64,000 nucleotides of DNA, from contig NZ_JACBXS010000018.1 of assembly GCF_013415485.1 (NCBI RefSeq), positions 18,708-82,707 of the forward strand, in the 5' to 3' direction. The DNA is from Rhabdonatronobacter sediminivivens. Lineage in GTDB: Bacteria > Pseudomonadota > Alphaproteobacteria > Rhodobacterales > Rhodobacteraceae. Within the stretch, counting starts at the first letter, position 1; each line of letters starts with the position of its first letter. Position numbers and translations under genes: made by a program. Positions 9,074 to 18,056 of the stretch are shown here, piece after piece. Below the pieces are notes generated by a model. That model ran no database searches and had not been told where the DNA came from. It saw only the letters and a program-made list of their open reading frames with translations.

Positions 9074-9997
9074 ATGCAAGAGCGCCGCCTGGGCATCCCC
9101 CTCAATCCGCTGCGGGCCTTCGCGGTTGCCTCGCGGCACAAGACCTTCACCGCCGCCGCGCGCGAGCTGGGCGTGACCCAGGTGGCCATCAGCCGCCAGA
9201 TTACCACGCTGGAGAATTACCTCAACGTGTCGCTGTTCGAACGGGGCACGCGCTCGGCCAAGCTGACCGATGTGGGGCGGGCCTTTGGCTCTGAAATCGC
9301 CGGGCTGTTCGATGAGATCGAGCGCGTGACCCAGCGGCTGATCACCCATGAGACCGAAAGCACCATCAACCTGCGGGTGCATCCCACATTCGCGCAGCAC
9401 TGGCTGATGCCGCGCCTGCCGGATTTCACCCGCCGCCATCCCGGCATCCGCGTGCGCTTTGACACGCGGGTGGAGCCGCTGGATTTCCGGGGCACGCATC
9501 TGCATGTGGCGGTGCAGCTGGGATCGGGCGTGTGGCGCGATGCGCGTTGCCGCAAGCTGTTCGAGGAAGAGGTCGATGTCGTCTGCAGCGCGGGCTATCT
9601 GGAGCAGTTCGGCGCGCTGACTGAACCGGCGGATGTGGCGCGGGGGGAATTGCTGCATGCCCGCTACCGGCGCCGGGCCTGGGAATACTGGGCGCAGGCG
9701 GTGGGCGTGCCGCTGGACCATCAGCGCGGCACCGAATTCGACACCTCGCTGTTGACCTATGCGGCGGCGGAAAACGGCTTTGGCCTGGCGGTGGGGCAGC
9801 TTGGCATCCTGGAACGCGCGGTGCGGCAGGGGCGGCTGGTGCGCCCGCTGGACATGCGCGTGCCCACGGGCGCGGCCTTCTATGTGGTCTGGCCCACGAT
9901 CATTTCGGTCAATGTGAACACCAAGCGCTTCATCGACTGGATGATGGCGCAGGTCGGTGCGGCGCCCGAGTTCTTCAAGGCCGGTGCCCCGGGGTGA
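9074..9997 (+). CDS. LysR-family transcriptional regulator (GcvA-like)
   Basis: A 307-residue LTTR. The N-terminal winged helix (PLNPLRAFAVASRHKTFTAA, then VTQVAISRQITTLE) is the GcvA-type DNA-binding domain. A periplasmic-binding-fold effector domain follows from about residue 95. The ATG at 9074 gives the canonical LTTR N-terminus; upstream in-frame codons would add an unrelated leader. It is divergent from the SDR/AbrB/dehydrogenase operon and is followed by a plus SDR-PrpD-ECH operon, so it may control both. Confidence 0.9.
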   Translation: MQERRLGIPLNPLRAFAVASRHKTFTAAARELGVTQVAISRQITTLENYLNVSLFERGTRSAKLTDVGRAFGSEIAGLFDEIERVTQRLITHETESTINLRVHPTFAQHWLMPRLPDFTRRHPGIRVRFDTRVEPLDFRGTHLHVAVQLGSGVWRDARCRKLFEEEVDVVCSAGYLEQFGALTEPADVARGELLHARYRRRAWEYWAQAVGVPLDHQRGTEFDTSLLTYAAAENGFGLAVGQLGILERAVRQGRLVRPLDMRVPTGAAFYVVWPTIISVNVNTKRFIDWMMAQVGAAPEFFKAGAPG

Positions 9998-10110
9998 TGC
10001 GGCCCGCCTTTGGCAAAATGAGCTTGGGCTTGCATGACAATCTCTCAGCCTGAAGTGCCGCGCATAGATGGTATGACCTTCCAAGCGAACAGAATGTGGG
10101 GGGCGGTGCC

Positions 10111-10905
10111 TTGGGCGGACGGCTGGCGGGAAAGATTGCGGTCATCATTGGCGCGGGCCAGCAGGAGGGGGCGACCCCCGGCAACGGGCGCGCAACGGCG
10201 ATCCGGTTTGCCCAGGAAGGCGCGCGCTGCCTGCTGGTGGACCGTGACGCCGCATCGGCCGAGGCCACCCGCGACATGCTGCCCGATCCGCAGGCGGCTG
10301 TGGTGCATCAGGCCGATGTCACCGACACCGAAGCCTGCCGCGCGGTGATCGACGCGGCGCTGGCCCGCTTTGGCAGCATCGACATCCTGCACAACAATGT
10401 CGGCCAGTCGCGCGGGGATCGGGCCACATCGGACATGGACCCCGATGTGTGGGACCAGTTGATGACCCTGAACCTGAAGGCGATGTTCCTGACCTGCAAA
10501 TTCGCCCTGCCGGTGATGCGCGCGCAGGGGGCGGGGGTGATCCTCAATGTCTCGTCCACCTCGGCGCTGTCGAAGCGCCCGACAGTGACCTACAAGACCT
10601 CGAAAGGGGCGGTGAACACCCTGACCCAGCATATCGCCGCGGAAAACGCGGGCTTTGGCGTGCGCGCCAATGTGATCCTGCCGGGGCTGATCGACACGCC
10701 CATGGCGATCGAGCGGCGCGCGCAGGAAAGCGGGCGGTCGCGCGATGACATCCGCGCCGAACGCGATGCGCTGGTGCCCATGGGGCATATGGGCAGCGCC
10801 TGGGATGTGGCCAATGCCGCCGTGTTCCTGGCCTCGGACGAGGCGGCCTATATCACCGGTGTGGTGCTGCCCGTGGATGGCGGGCTGCTGCTGAAGCGCG
10901 GATGA
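10111..10905 (+). CDS. SDR-family oxidoreductase, paralogue of the 8144 gene
   Basis: A 264-residue SDR. TTG at 10111 is preferred because a GGGGGGCGG tract lies five bases upstream and the resulting N-terminus (MGGRLAGKIAVIIGAG) aligns with the neighbouring SDR (MAGRLDGKVAIITGAG); an in-frame GTG at 10096 is the alternative. The nucleotide loop GAGQQEGATPGNGRA is also enlarged. NNVG and the YKTSK catalytic pair are present and the protein ends in VDGGLL. Its TGA overlaps a possible ATGA start of the PrpD gene. Confidence 0.86.
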   Translation: MGGRLAGKIAVIIGAGQQEGATPGNGRATAIRFAQEGARCLLVDRDAASAEATRDMLPDPQAAVVHQADVTDTEACRAVIDAALARFGSIDILHNNVGQSRGDRATSDMDPDVWDQLMTLNLKAMFLTCKFALPVMRAQGAGVILNVSSTSALSKRPTVTYKTSKGAVNTLTQHIAAENAGFGVRANVILPGLIDTPMAIERRAQESGRSRDDIRAERDALVPMGHMGSAWDVANAAVFLASDEAAYITGVVLPVDGGLLLKRG

Positions 10906-10937
10906 CCGACATGGCTGAGCGACGCAAAGAGGACGAC

Positions 10938-12308
10938 ATGGACAACCCGCTTCACACCCTCGCCGGGGCCGCCGCCGACTGGAGCGCGCGCGAGATCACG
11001 CCCGAGGTCGACCACGCCACCCGCCGCGCGGTGCTGGACTGGTTCGGCGCCATGCTGCCGGGCTGCGTGGACGGCCCTGCGCCCTTGCTGACCCGCGCGC
11101 TGGAAAGCGGGCGCGGATCGGGCGGCGCGGTCACCTATACCGACGGGCAGCGGGGCAGCGCGCGTCATGCCGCGCTGCTCAACGGTGTGGCCAGCCATAC
11201 GGCTGAATTCGACGATATCTTCCGCGATGGCGGCTATCACCCCGGCAGCCCCACCATTTCCGCCGCGCTGGCCGTGGCGCAGGATCTGGGCGCCAGCCAT
11301 GACGCCTTTCAGCGCGCGGTGATCGGCGGATATGAGGTCGGCTGCCGGATCGCCATGGCGCTGCAGCCCAGCCATTATGAAAACTGGCATATCACGGCGA
11401 CTGTGGGCACCATGGGGGCCGCGGTGTCGACCGCCATGCTCAAAGGCTGCGACGCCGAAGGGATCGGCCATGCCATCGCCATCGCCAGCAGTTTCGCGGG
11501 CGGGCATCAGGAAAATCTGGTCGGGCAGGGGCTGACCAAGCCGCTGCATTGCGGCCATGCCGCCGATGCGGGCGTGCTGGCGGGGCTGTCGGCGGCGGCG
11601 GGCGTGACTGGATCACCCGACAGCCTGCATGCGCCGCACGGCTATGCCGCCGCCACCAGCGACAGCACCGGCAACTGGGGCGCGGCCTTTGCGGGCCTGG
11701 GCGACTGGACCCCCATCGCGCGGCTGACGCTGAAGAACCACGGCTGTTGCGGCCATATCTTTCCCGCGCTGGACGGGATGCGCGCGCTGATCGCCGCCCA
11801 TGGCTTTGGCCGCGATGACATTCGCACCATCGCGGTCGAAGGCTATGGCCCCACGAAATCCATCTGCGACCGGATGGCGGTGAACAGCCCGCGCGATGCG
11901 CGCTTTTCGCTGCAATACTGCATGTCGGCGCTGCTGCATCTGGGCGATGTGCGCATTGCCGCCTTCACGCCTGACGCGCTGGCCCGCGCCGATATCCGCG
12001 CCTTCATGGACCGCGTGAGCGTTACCCGCGCCGAGGATATCGCCCGCGAATACCCGCGCAAGCGCATGGCCCGGCTGGCGGTCACGCTCAATGACGGGCG
12101 CGTGCTGGAGCATTTCCAGCGCACCCGCAAGGGCGACCCGGATGACCCGCTGTCGGACGCCGAGCTGTTTGCCAAATATGACGAACTGGCCGCCACCGCG
12201 CTGGACCCTGAGACGGCCCGCGCCCTGCGCGACCGGATCATGACCGGCACCGAGCTTCTGGGCGCGGTTGCGCCGGTGGCGCGCGCGGGCGGCCGGAACA
12301 GGGATTGA
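10938..12308 (+). CDS. MmgE/PrpD-family protein (2-methylcitrate dehydratase-like)
   Basis: A 456-residue MmgE/PrpD-family protein, a fold that includes 2-methylcitrate dehydratase, immune-responsive gene 1 and other lyases. Family signatures are ASHTAEFDDIF near residue 90, GYEVGCRIAMAL, and the late KNHGCCGHIFPALDG segment. ATG 10938 has a good AGAGGA site; an ATG at 10902 overlapping the SDR stop would add twelve residues. It lies between an SDR and an enoyl-CoA hydratase, without prpB or prpC, so a methylcitrate role is doubtful. It more likely dehydrates or isomerises a related polycarboxylate. Confidence 0.85.
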   Translation: MDNPLHTLAGAAADWSAREITPEVDHATRRAVLDWFGAMLPGCVDGPAPLLTRALESGRGSGGAVTYTDGQRGSARHAALLNGVASHTAEFDDIFRDGGYHPGSPTISAALAVAQDLGASHDAFQRAVIGGYEVGCRIAMALQPSHYENWHITATVGTMGAAVSTAMLKGCDAEGIGHAIAIASSFAGGHQENLVGQGLTKPLHCGHAADAGVLAGLSAAAGVTGSPDSLHAPHGYAAATSDSTGNWGAAFAGLGDWTPIARLTLKNHGCCGHIFPALDGMRALIAAHGFGRDDIRTIAVEGYGPTKSICDRMAVNSPRDARFSLQYCMSALLHLGDVRIAAFTPDALARADIRAFMDRVSVTRAEDIAREYPRKRMARLAVTLNDGRVLEHFQRTRKGDPDDPLSDAELFAKYDELAATALDPETARALRDRIMTGTELLGAVAPVARAGGRNRD

Positions 12309-12359
12309 CGGCGCCGCCGCAGAGCCGCGGCGCGCCATGCAAGCAAGAAGGAAAACACC

Positions 12360-13166
12360 ATGAATTTTCGCTCCGACTCCACTCCGGCCGAATATATTGC
12401 CGTCACGCTGGACAATGGCATTGCCACTATTGCCCTGAACCGCCCCGATGTGCGCAATGCCATCAATGACCAGATGCGCGCCGAACTGATCGCCGCCTTC
12501 GAATGGGCCGACAGCGCCACGGAGGTCCGCGCCGTGGTGCTGACCGGCACCGGCAAGGGCTTCTGCGCGGGGGGCGATATCAGCGGCATGCGCGAGCGGC
12601 TGGACGCGCCCGCGGGCGATGTGGCCTTCAACGGCTGGAAGCGGCAGAAACGCACCCATCGCGGCATTGCCGTGATCCACCACATGACCAAGCCGGTGAT
12701 CGCCGCCATGAATGGCGCGGCCTTTGGCCTGGGGCTGGACATGGCGCTGGCCTGCGATTTCATCATCGCCGCGCGGGGCGCCAAGATGTCCATGAGCTTC
12801 ATCAAGCGCGGGCTGGTGTCGGACGGGGGCGGCATGTATTTCCTGCCCCGCCGCGTGGGGCTGGCAAAGGCCAAGGAGCTGATCCTGACCGCCCGCGTGC
12901 TGGAGGCAGACGAGGCGCTGGCCATCGGCATGGTGGACCGGGTCTGCGCGGGCGACGATCTGCTGGCGCAGGCGCAGGCCTGGGCGGAGGAACTGAGCCA
13001 GGGCTCTCCGGCGGCGATTGCGTTGACCAAGGCCATTCTGGACCAGAGCCTGGAGAGCAGCGCCGATGAGATCTTTGCCCTGGGCCGCGAGGCGCAGGCC
13101 ATCTGCTACACCACCACCGAGCACCGCCAGTCGGTCGAGGAGTTCCTGGCGCGCAAGCCGCGCTGA
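12360..13166 (+). CDS. Enoyl-CoA hydratase/isomerase family protein
   Basis: A 268-residue crotonase-fold protein. The CAGGDISGM loop and NGAAFGLGLDMALACDF form the oxyanion hole and the acyl-CoA pocket. The second catalytic region reads KRGLVSDGGGMYFLPR, where many hydratases carry Glu, so the exact reaction (hydration, isomerisation or hydrolysis) is open. AAGGAAAA precedes the ATG. It is the last gene of the plus SDR-PrpD-ECH unit and is followed by a terminator. A second ECH lies at 18053. Confidence 0.87.
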   Translation: MNFRSDSTPAEYIAVTLDNGIATIALNRPDVRNAINDQMRAELIAAFEWADSATEVRAVVLTGTGKGFCAGGDISGMRERLDAPAGDVAFNGWKRQKRTHRGIAVIHHMTKPVIAAMNGAAFGLGLDMALACDFIIAARGAKMSMSFIKRGLVSDGGGMYFLPRRVGLAKAKELILTARVLEADEALAIGMVDRVCAGDDLLAQAQAWAEELSQGSPAAIALTKAILDQSLESSADEIFALGREAQAICYTTTEHRQSVEEFLARKPR

Positions 13167-13216
13167 TCCGACCCCGACGGCCTGCCCGCGCGCTTGCTCC
13201 CCGCGCGGTTCCTCAC

Positions 13217-13261
13217 GCCCGGCCCCCCTCCGCTGCGCGGATCACGGGCCGGGCGCTTTTT
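13217..13261 (+). terminator. Intrinsic terminator after the SDR-PrpD-ECH operon
   Basis: A nine-pair stem joins 13217-13225 (GCCCGGCCC) and 13246-13254 (GGGCCGGGC) and is followed by GCTTTTT. It sits between the ECH gene and the convergent tctA stop at 13261-13263. Confidence 0.75.
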
Positions 13262-14781
13262 CATGGCCCGGGGGGTGCGCCCGGCCGCGCGCGTTTGCGC
13301 CGCCCCGCCAGGGTCTTGAACACGGCCCAGCCCAGCAGCCCAGCGGTCAGGGTCAGGGTGATGCCGGACACCGGGCGCTCCAGGAAGGTCATGAAATCCC
13401 CGCGCGAAAACAGCATGGCGCGCTTGAAGTTTTCCTCGATCATCGGGCCCAGGATGAAGCCGATCAGCACCGGCGCCAGCTGAAACTCCAGCCGCCGCAG
13501 CACATAGCCCGCCAGCCCGAAGATCAGCACCAGCACAATATCGAAGGCGCTGTTGCGCACCGTGTAGGTGCCAATGCAGATCAGCACCAGAATCGCGGGG
13601 TAAAGCAATGTGTAGGGGATCTGCAGCAGCCGTATCCACAGTCCGATCAGCGGGATGTTCAGCACCAGCAGCAGCACATTGCCGATCCAGAAACTGGCCG
13701 CCAGCCCCCAGAAGATCTCCGGGTTGTTGGTGATCAGCTGCGGCCCCGGCGCCACCCCGTTCATGATCAGCGCGCCCAGCATGATGGCCATGGTGGCACT
13801 GCCCGGGATGCCCAGGGTCAGCGTGGGGATAAACGCCGTCTGCGCGGCCGAATTGTTGGCCGATTCCGGCGAGACAACGCCCTCGATCGCGCCCTTGCCA
13901 AAGCGCGAGGGGTCGCGCGCCAGCTTCTTTTCCATCGCATAGCCAAGGAAGGTGGCAATGGTCGGCCCGGTGCCGGGCAGCGCGCCGAAGATGCCCCCCA
14001 GCACCGACCCGCGCGCCACCGGCCCGGCCGAGGCCCGCCATTCCCCCCGCGCGGGCAGCATGGAGCGGAAGGTCACCTTGCCGATGGGCCGCCGCGCGCC
14101 CATGGAGGAGCGCAGCGACATGATCACCTCGGACACGCCAAAGAGGCCCATGGCCAGCGCGATGAAGCTGATCCCGTCGCGCAGTTCCAGATAGCCCAGG
14201 CTGTAGCGGGCCACGCCGCTGTCCACATCGGTGCCGATGGTGCCCAGCATCAGCCCCAGCACCACCATGGCGACCCCTTTCAGCGGGCGTTCGTCACTGA
14301 CCACCGCCGCGGCCACCAGCCCCGCCACCATCAGCGCGAAATATTCGGCCGGGCCGATGGCGATGGCCGCCCCCGCCAGCAGCGGCGAGACGGTGTAAAG
14401 CAGGATGATCCCGAACGTCCCGCCGATGAACGACGCGATGGTGGTGGCAAACAGCGCCACACCCGCGCGGCCCTGCTGCGCCATGGGGTAGCCGTCCAGA
14501 CAGGTCACCGCATTGGTGGGCGTGCCCGGCAGGTTCAGCAGGATGGAGGCGGTGGACCCGCCATATTCGGACCCGTAATAAACCCCCGCCAGCATCACCA
14601 GCGCCGTGGTCGGCGGCAGGCCGATGGTCAGCGGCAGCAGCATGGACACCGCCGCCAGCGATCCGATCCCCGGCAGCGCGCCCAGCATGGTGCCCAGAAA
14701 CACGCCGATGAAACACCAGAACAGGTTCTGCATGGACAGCGCCATGCCGAAGCCCAGGATGACATTGTCCATCAGCTCCAT
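13261..14781 (-). CDS. tctA: Tripartite tricarboxylate transporter permease TctA (second copy)
   Basis: A 506-residue TctA permease with the same motifs as the 2688 copy: PGIGSLAAVSMLLP, YGGSTASILLNLPGTP, PESANNSAAQTAFIPTL and LGIPGSATMAIMLGAL. It starts at ATG 14781, one base overlapping the tctB TGA. It ends a long minus operon whose upstream genes encode acyl-CoA metabolism, so its substrate is probably the acid degraded by those enzymes. No tctC is attached; the nearest candidate receptor is at 21748-22707 in the adjacent minus operon. Confidence 0.93.
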   Translation of the reverse strand: MELMDNVILGFGMALSMQNLFWCFIGVFLGTMLGALPGIGSLAAVSMLLPLTIGLPPTTALVMLAGVYYGSEYGGSTASILLNLPGTPTNAVTCLDGYPMAQQGRAGVALFATTIASFIGGTFGIILLYTVSPLLAGAAIAIGPAEYFALMVAGLVAAAVVSDERPLKGVAMVVLGLMLGTIGTDVDSGVARYSLGYLELRDGISFIALAMGLFGVSEVIMSLRSSMGARRPIGKVTFRSMLPARGEWRASAGPVARGSVLGGIFGALPGTGPTIATFLGYAMEKKLARDPSRFGKGAIEGVVSPESANNSAAQTAFIPTLTLGIPGSATMAIMLGALIMNGVAPGPQLITNNPEIFWGLAASFWIGNVLLLVLNIPLIGLWIRLLQIPYTLLYPAILVLICIGTYTVRNSAFDIVLVLIFGLAGYVLRRLEFQLAPVLIGFILGPMIEENFKRAMLFSRGDFMTFLERPVSGITLTLTAGLLGWAVFKTLAGRRKRARPGAPPGP

Positions 14782-15224
14782 CAGAAGGGACTCCGCAACA
14801 GGGGCATCTGGATGCCCAGGATCAGCCCGAACACGACCCAGGCGCCGGCGGCCACCGCGGCGGCCAGAAACGGCACCGCGGGCGGGTGCGTCAGCGGAGA
14901 GCCCGCCGCGGCCACCACCACCGCCGCCACTGCCGCCGGGATCAGCCCGGTGCGCGGCAGCAGCCAGGCAAACAGCCCCACCGCCCCCAGCACGAAGATC
15001 ATGCCCCGCCAGTCGAAGGAGGGCACCCGCCCCTCACGCCCAAAGGCGCTGAGCAGGATCAGCGCCCCCAGCCCCATGCTGATCAGGCCCAGGGAATAGG
15101 GCACGAACCCCGGCCCCATTCGCGCCAGCGTGCCCATGCGGTAGTCTGATGCGCCATAGGCGAACCAGGCGCCGATGGCGATCACGATCAGCCCGGACAG
15201 AACCTCGCCCCTGTCGATACGCAT
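14781..15224 (-). CDS. tctB: Tripartite tricarboxylate transporter subunit TctB (second copy)
   Basis: A 147-residue protein with about four hydrophobic segments, including DYRMGTLARMGPGFVPYSLG, the equivalent of the segment in the first TctB copy. It is the small TTT membrane subunit. It lies about 95 bases downstream of the DUF35 gene and overlaps tctA by one base. The 95-base gap shows no clear terminator, so tctBA is probably co-transcribed with the catabolic genes. Confidence 0.85.
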   Translation of the reverse strand: MRIDRGEVLSGLIVIAIGAWFAYGASDYRMGTLARMGPGFVPYSLGLISMGLGALILLSAFGREGRVPSFDWRGMIFVLGAVGLFAWLLPRTGLIPAAVAAVVVAAAGSPLTHPPAVPFLAAAVAAGAWVVFGLILGIQMPLLRSPF

Positions 15225-15319
15225 GTGGCCTTCCCCCTGTTCATTTTCCGCCCCCCTCCCGGTGGCGGCCTCATCGTGGCGGCATTGCGGCTGACGGGGC
15301 TGATCGGGGCCCGCGTGCC

Positions 15320-15721
15320 TCAGCCGCGCAGCCGGAAGCGGGGCAGATGCAGCCCGTCGTCCTCTTCGATCGTCAGCGCCACCGGGGCGCCGGTGGCAAA
15401 CCCTTCGCCGGTGGCGGAATCGGTGATGTTGGTCAGCAGCCGCGGGCCTTCGTCCAGCGCGACGATAGCGACATTATAGGGGATGCGGTCCTGCAGATGC
15501 GGGGCATAGGCGCGGTGATAGACCACCCAGGACACGATCCTGCCGCCGCCCGAGGCGGCCTCCCACCGGGTCTGCGTTCCCAGACAGGCCGGGCAATGGC
15601 TGCGCGGGGGCAGCCAGGCATGGCCGCAGCCGTCACAGCGCTGGAAGCGCAGCGCGCCCTCGGCCAGCCCGTCCCAATAGGGGCGGTTGATGGCGGTGAT
15701 CTCGGGGGTGGGGCGGGTCAT
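15320..15721 (-). CDS. DUF35 Zn-ribbon/OB-fold protein, partner of thiolase-like gene
   Basis: A 133-residue protein: an N-terminal rubredoxin-like zinc ribbon with two Cys pairs (CDGCGHAW and CPACLG, residues about 29-48), then an acyl-CoA-binding OB fold. DUF35 proteins form complexes with thiolase-like subunits, for example ChsH2 with the retro-aldolase Ltp2 in steroid side-chain cleavage. Its ATG overlaps the thiolase stop by four bases (ATGA), so the two subunits are probably made together. Confidence 0.87.
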   Translation of the reverse strand: MTRPTPEITAINRPYWDGLAEGALRFQRCDGCGHAWLPPRSHCPACLGTQTRWEAASGGGRIVSWVVYHRAYAPHLQDRIPYNVAIVALDEGPRLLTNITDSATGEGFATGAPVALTIEEDDGLHLPRFRLRG

Positions 15722-16851
15722 TGCGGTTCTCCCAGGATCATGGTGGCATGGGTGTGCATGGTGCCGCCCTGGTTCGATACCAGCCCGAACCGGGGCGCGG
15801 GCAGTTGCAGCACGGCCTCGCCGCGCAACTGGCGCACGGCCTCGATGATGAGTTGCAGCCCCGGCGTGCCGGATTCCGACAGCAACCCCCCCGAGGTGTT
15901 CAGCGGCAACCAGCCGTCCAGGCCGATCCCCTCGGCCCGCGCCTTTGCCCCGGCCTGCCCGCGCGGGGCCAGGCCGTAATCTTCCAGCGTCTGCAGCACC
16001 GTCACGGTAAAGCAATCATAAAGCTGGGCAAAGGAGATGTCGCCCCGGTCGATCCCGGCCATGTCAAAAGCCATCTGCCCCGAGGCCTCGGCCCGGGTGC
16101 GCAGCAGGTCCGGGCGCAGATGCACCTCCCAGCTTTCCTGCGCCTGGCCCAGCCCCAGCACCGGCACCGCGCGGGCGGGGTTCCTTGCCCGCGCCGTGGC
16201 GCCGAGCACGATGGCCGCGCCGCCGTCGGACACAAGGCAGCAGTCATCGCGGCGCATGGGTTCGATCAGCAGCGGGCCGGAGAGGTACTCCTCCATGCTC
16301 AGCGGCAGGCGCAGATGGGCATGGGGGTTCGCGGCGCCGTGGGCGCGGGCCTGCACGGCGATGATGCCGAAATCCTCGGGCGGGGCGGCATGGGCCTCCT
16401 GATAGGCGCGGTGCAGCATCGCATAGCCCGCGGCCACCGAATACCAGCCCATCACGGAATCATCCCCGCGCGGGCGGTGCATGGCCGCGCGCGAGCCGGT
16501 GCGCGGCGTGTCGGCATAGAGGATCAGCGCGTTTTCGATCATCCCGGCCTCGATCGCCAGCGCGGCATAGGTGGCCAGCCCGGTGCAGGCGGCCCCGCCC
16601 TGATCCAGCGACAGGCCGATGGTGGGTTGCAGGCCCAGGGCCTCGGCCACCTTCTGCCCCCAGAGGATCGAGGGCGCGGAATTGGCCATCTTCACCAGCA
16701 CCGCGTCGATCTGGTCCTTTTCCAGCCCGGCATCGGCGATGGCGGCGGCGGCGGCCTCGGTCATCAGCGACAGGCGGTCGCGGTCCGGGTGCTTGCCCCA
16801 GGCCGTGTGCCCCACGCCGGTAATGGCGGTCTTGCCCCGTAGCGTTGTCAT
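15718..16851 (-). CDS. Thiolase-like protein, probable DUF35-dependent aldolase or acyl-CoA enzyme
   Basis: A 377-residue SCP2/thiolase-fold protein with the YDCFTVTVLQTLEDYG segment typical of thiolase-like proteins paired with DUF35. Cys89 (GGAACTG) sits at the nucleophile position. The usual GHP histidine is replaced in SESGTPG (Thr329), and the final Cys motif reads SNQGGTMHTHA. Loss of both the His and the second Cys argues against ordinary thiolysis and for a retro-aldol or related reaction. It overlaps both neighbours by four bases, CoA-transferase upstream and DUF35 downstream. Confidence 0.85.
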   Translation of the reverse strand: MTTLRGKTAITGVGHTAWGKHPDRDRLSLMTEAAAAAIADAGLEKDQIDAVLVKMANSAPSILWGQKVAEALGLQPTIGLSLDQGGAACTGLATYAALAIEAGMIENALILYADTPRTGSRAAMHRPRGDDSVMGWYSVAAGYAMLHRAYQEAHAAPPEDFGIIAVQARAHGAANPHAHLRLPLSMEEYLSGPLLIEPMRRDDCCLVSDGGAAIVLGATARARNPARAVPVLGLGQAQESWEVHLRPDLLRTRAEASGQMAFDMAGIDRGDISFAQLYDCFTVTVLQTLEDYGLAPRGQAGAKARAEGIGLDGWLPLNTSGGLLSESGTPGLQLIIEAVRQLRGEAVLQLPAPRFGLVSNQGGTMHTHATMILGEPQ

Positions 16852-18056
16852 ATCACCCCCTCCTGGCGCAGGGCCTCCAATGCGGCGCTGTCCAGTCCAA
16901 TTTCTCCAAAGATGCGGGCATTGTCCCGCGCCAGCGGCGGGCTGGCCCTGTAATCCGCCTGCGCCGCACCCCCCATCCGCAGCGGCGAGCGCGGCAGGCT
17001 GATCGGGCCGAAATCCGGGTGATCGACCCGCTGCAGGAAGCCGCGTTCGTGCAGGGCGTCATCGGCCATCACCTCGGGCAGGGGGCGCACGGGGGCCGAA
17101 GGCACCTTGGCGGCGCGCAGGCGCGCGGCCAGGTCCTCGGTCCCGTGGCGGCCGGTGAATTCGGCGATCAGCCCGTCCACCATGGCCATATGCGCCACGC
17201 GGTCGCGGTTGTGGCGGGTGCGCGGGTCCTCGACCAGATCGGCCCGGTCCATGCAGCGCGCCAGCGCCGCCCAGTGCCGGTCACTGTTGCAGATGATCGC
17301 CACATGCCCGTCACGCGTGGCATAGACGCTATAGGGGCACAGGCTGAGGCCGCCGTGATTGTTGCCCGTGCGCAGCGGGATTTCGCCGCGGCGCGCCCCG
17401 AACAGCATCCCCATGTTCGAGGCCATCATCATATAGACCGATTCCATCATGGAAATATCGATCCGGGCGCCGCGCCCGCTGCGGGTGCGGTCATAAAGCG
17501 CGGTCAGGATGGCGCCGTAAAGGTGGATGCCGGCGCCGAAATCGCAGACGGCGGCGCCGGTCTTCAGGGGCGGGCCATCGGGGGTGCCGGTCACGCTCAT
17601 CAGCCCGGACATGGCCTGCACGGTGATATCCATGGCCATCATGTCGCGGTAGGGGCCGTCCTGGCCATAGCCGGAACTGCTGGCCAGGATCAGCCCCGGA
17701 TTGCGCGCCGAGAGCGCCTCCCAGCCGATGCCCAGCCGGTCCATGGTGCCGGGCGCGAAGTTTTCGGCCACCACATCGGCGGTTTCCGCCAGTTGCAGGA
17801 AGATATCGCGCCCCTTGTCGGTCTTCAGATTGAGCGAGACCGACTCCTTGCAGGCATTGAGCATGGCAAAGGGCATGCCTGCGCCCGATGACGCATCACG
17901 CCGGCGCAGGTATTCGCCGTCCTGCGGTTCGATCTTGATGACCTCGGCCCCGGCCATGGCCATCAGGAAGGTGGCATAGGGGCCGTTGTAGATCTGGGTC
18001 AGATCCAGCACGCGGATCCCGTCAAGGGGAAGGGGCAAGGTCTGCGGCATGGTCAT
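16848..18056 (-). CDS. CaiB/BaiF family III CoA-transferase
   Basis: A 402-residue family III CoA-transferase that moves CoA between carboxylic acids. GIRVLDLTQIYNGPYATFLMA opens the Rossmann part, AEVIKIEP binds CoA, and the Asp in AAVCDFGAG is the expected covalent catalytic residue. The start ATG 18056 overlaps the ECH stop by four bases; MPQ six bases later is an alternative. In this operon it would activate the imported acid before the acyl-CoA dehydrogenase and hydratase act. Confidence 0.9.
   Translation of the reverse strand: MTMPQTLPLPLDGIRVLDLTQIYNGPYATFLMAMAGAEVIKIEPQDGEYLRRRDASSGAGMPFAMLNACKESVSLNLKTDKGRDIFLQLAETADVVAENFAPGTMDRLGIGWEALSARNPGLILASSSGYGQDGPYRDMMAMDITVQAMSGLMSVTGTPDGPPLKTGAAVCDFGAGIHLYGAILTALYDRTRSGRGARIDISMMESVYMMMASNMGMLFGARRGEIPLRTGNNHGGLSLCPYSVYATRDGHVAIICNSDRHWAALARCMDRADLVEDPRTRHNRDRVAHMAMVDGLIAEFTGRHGTEDLAARLRAAKVPSAPVRPLPEVMADDALHERGFLQRVDHPDFGPISLPRSPLRMGGAAQADYRASPPLARDNARIFGEIGLDSAALEALRQEGVI

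Noticed and set aside
10902..10937. ATG 10902 as the certain start of the MmgE/PrpD gene
   Set aside because: It overlaps the SDR stop, which allows coupling, but the ATG at 10938 has a clearly better ribosome site; the earlier start is kept only as an alternative.
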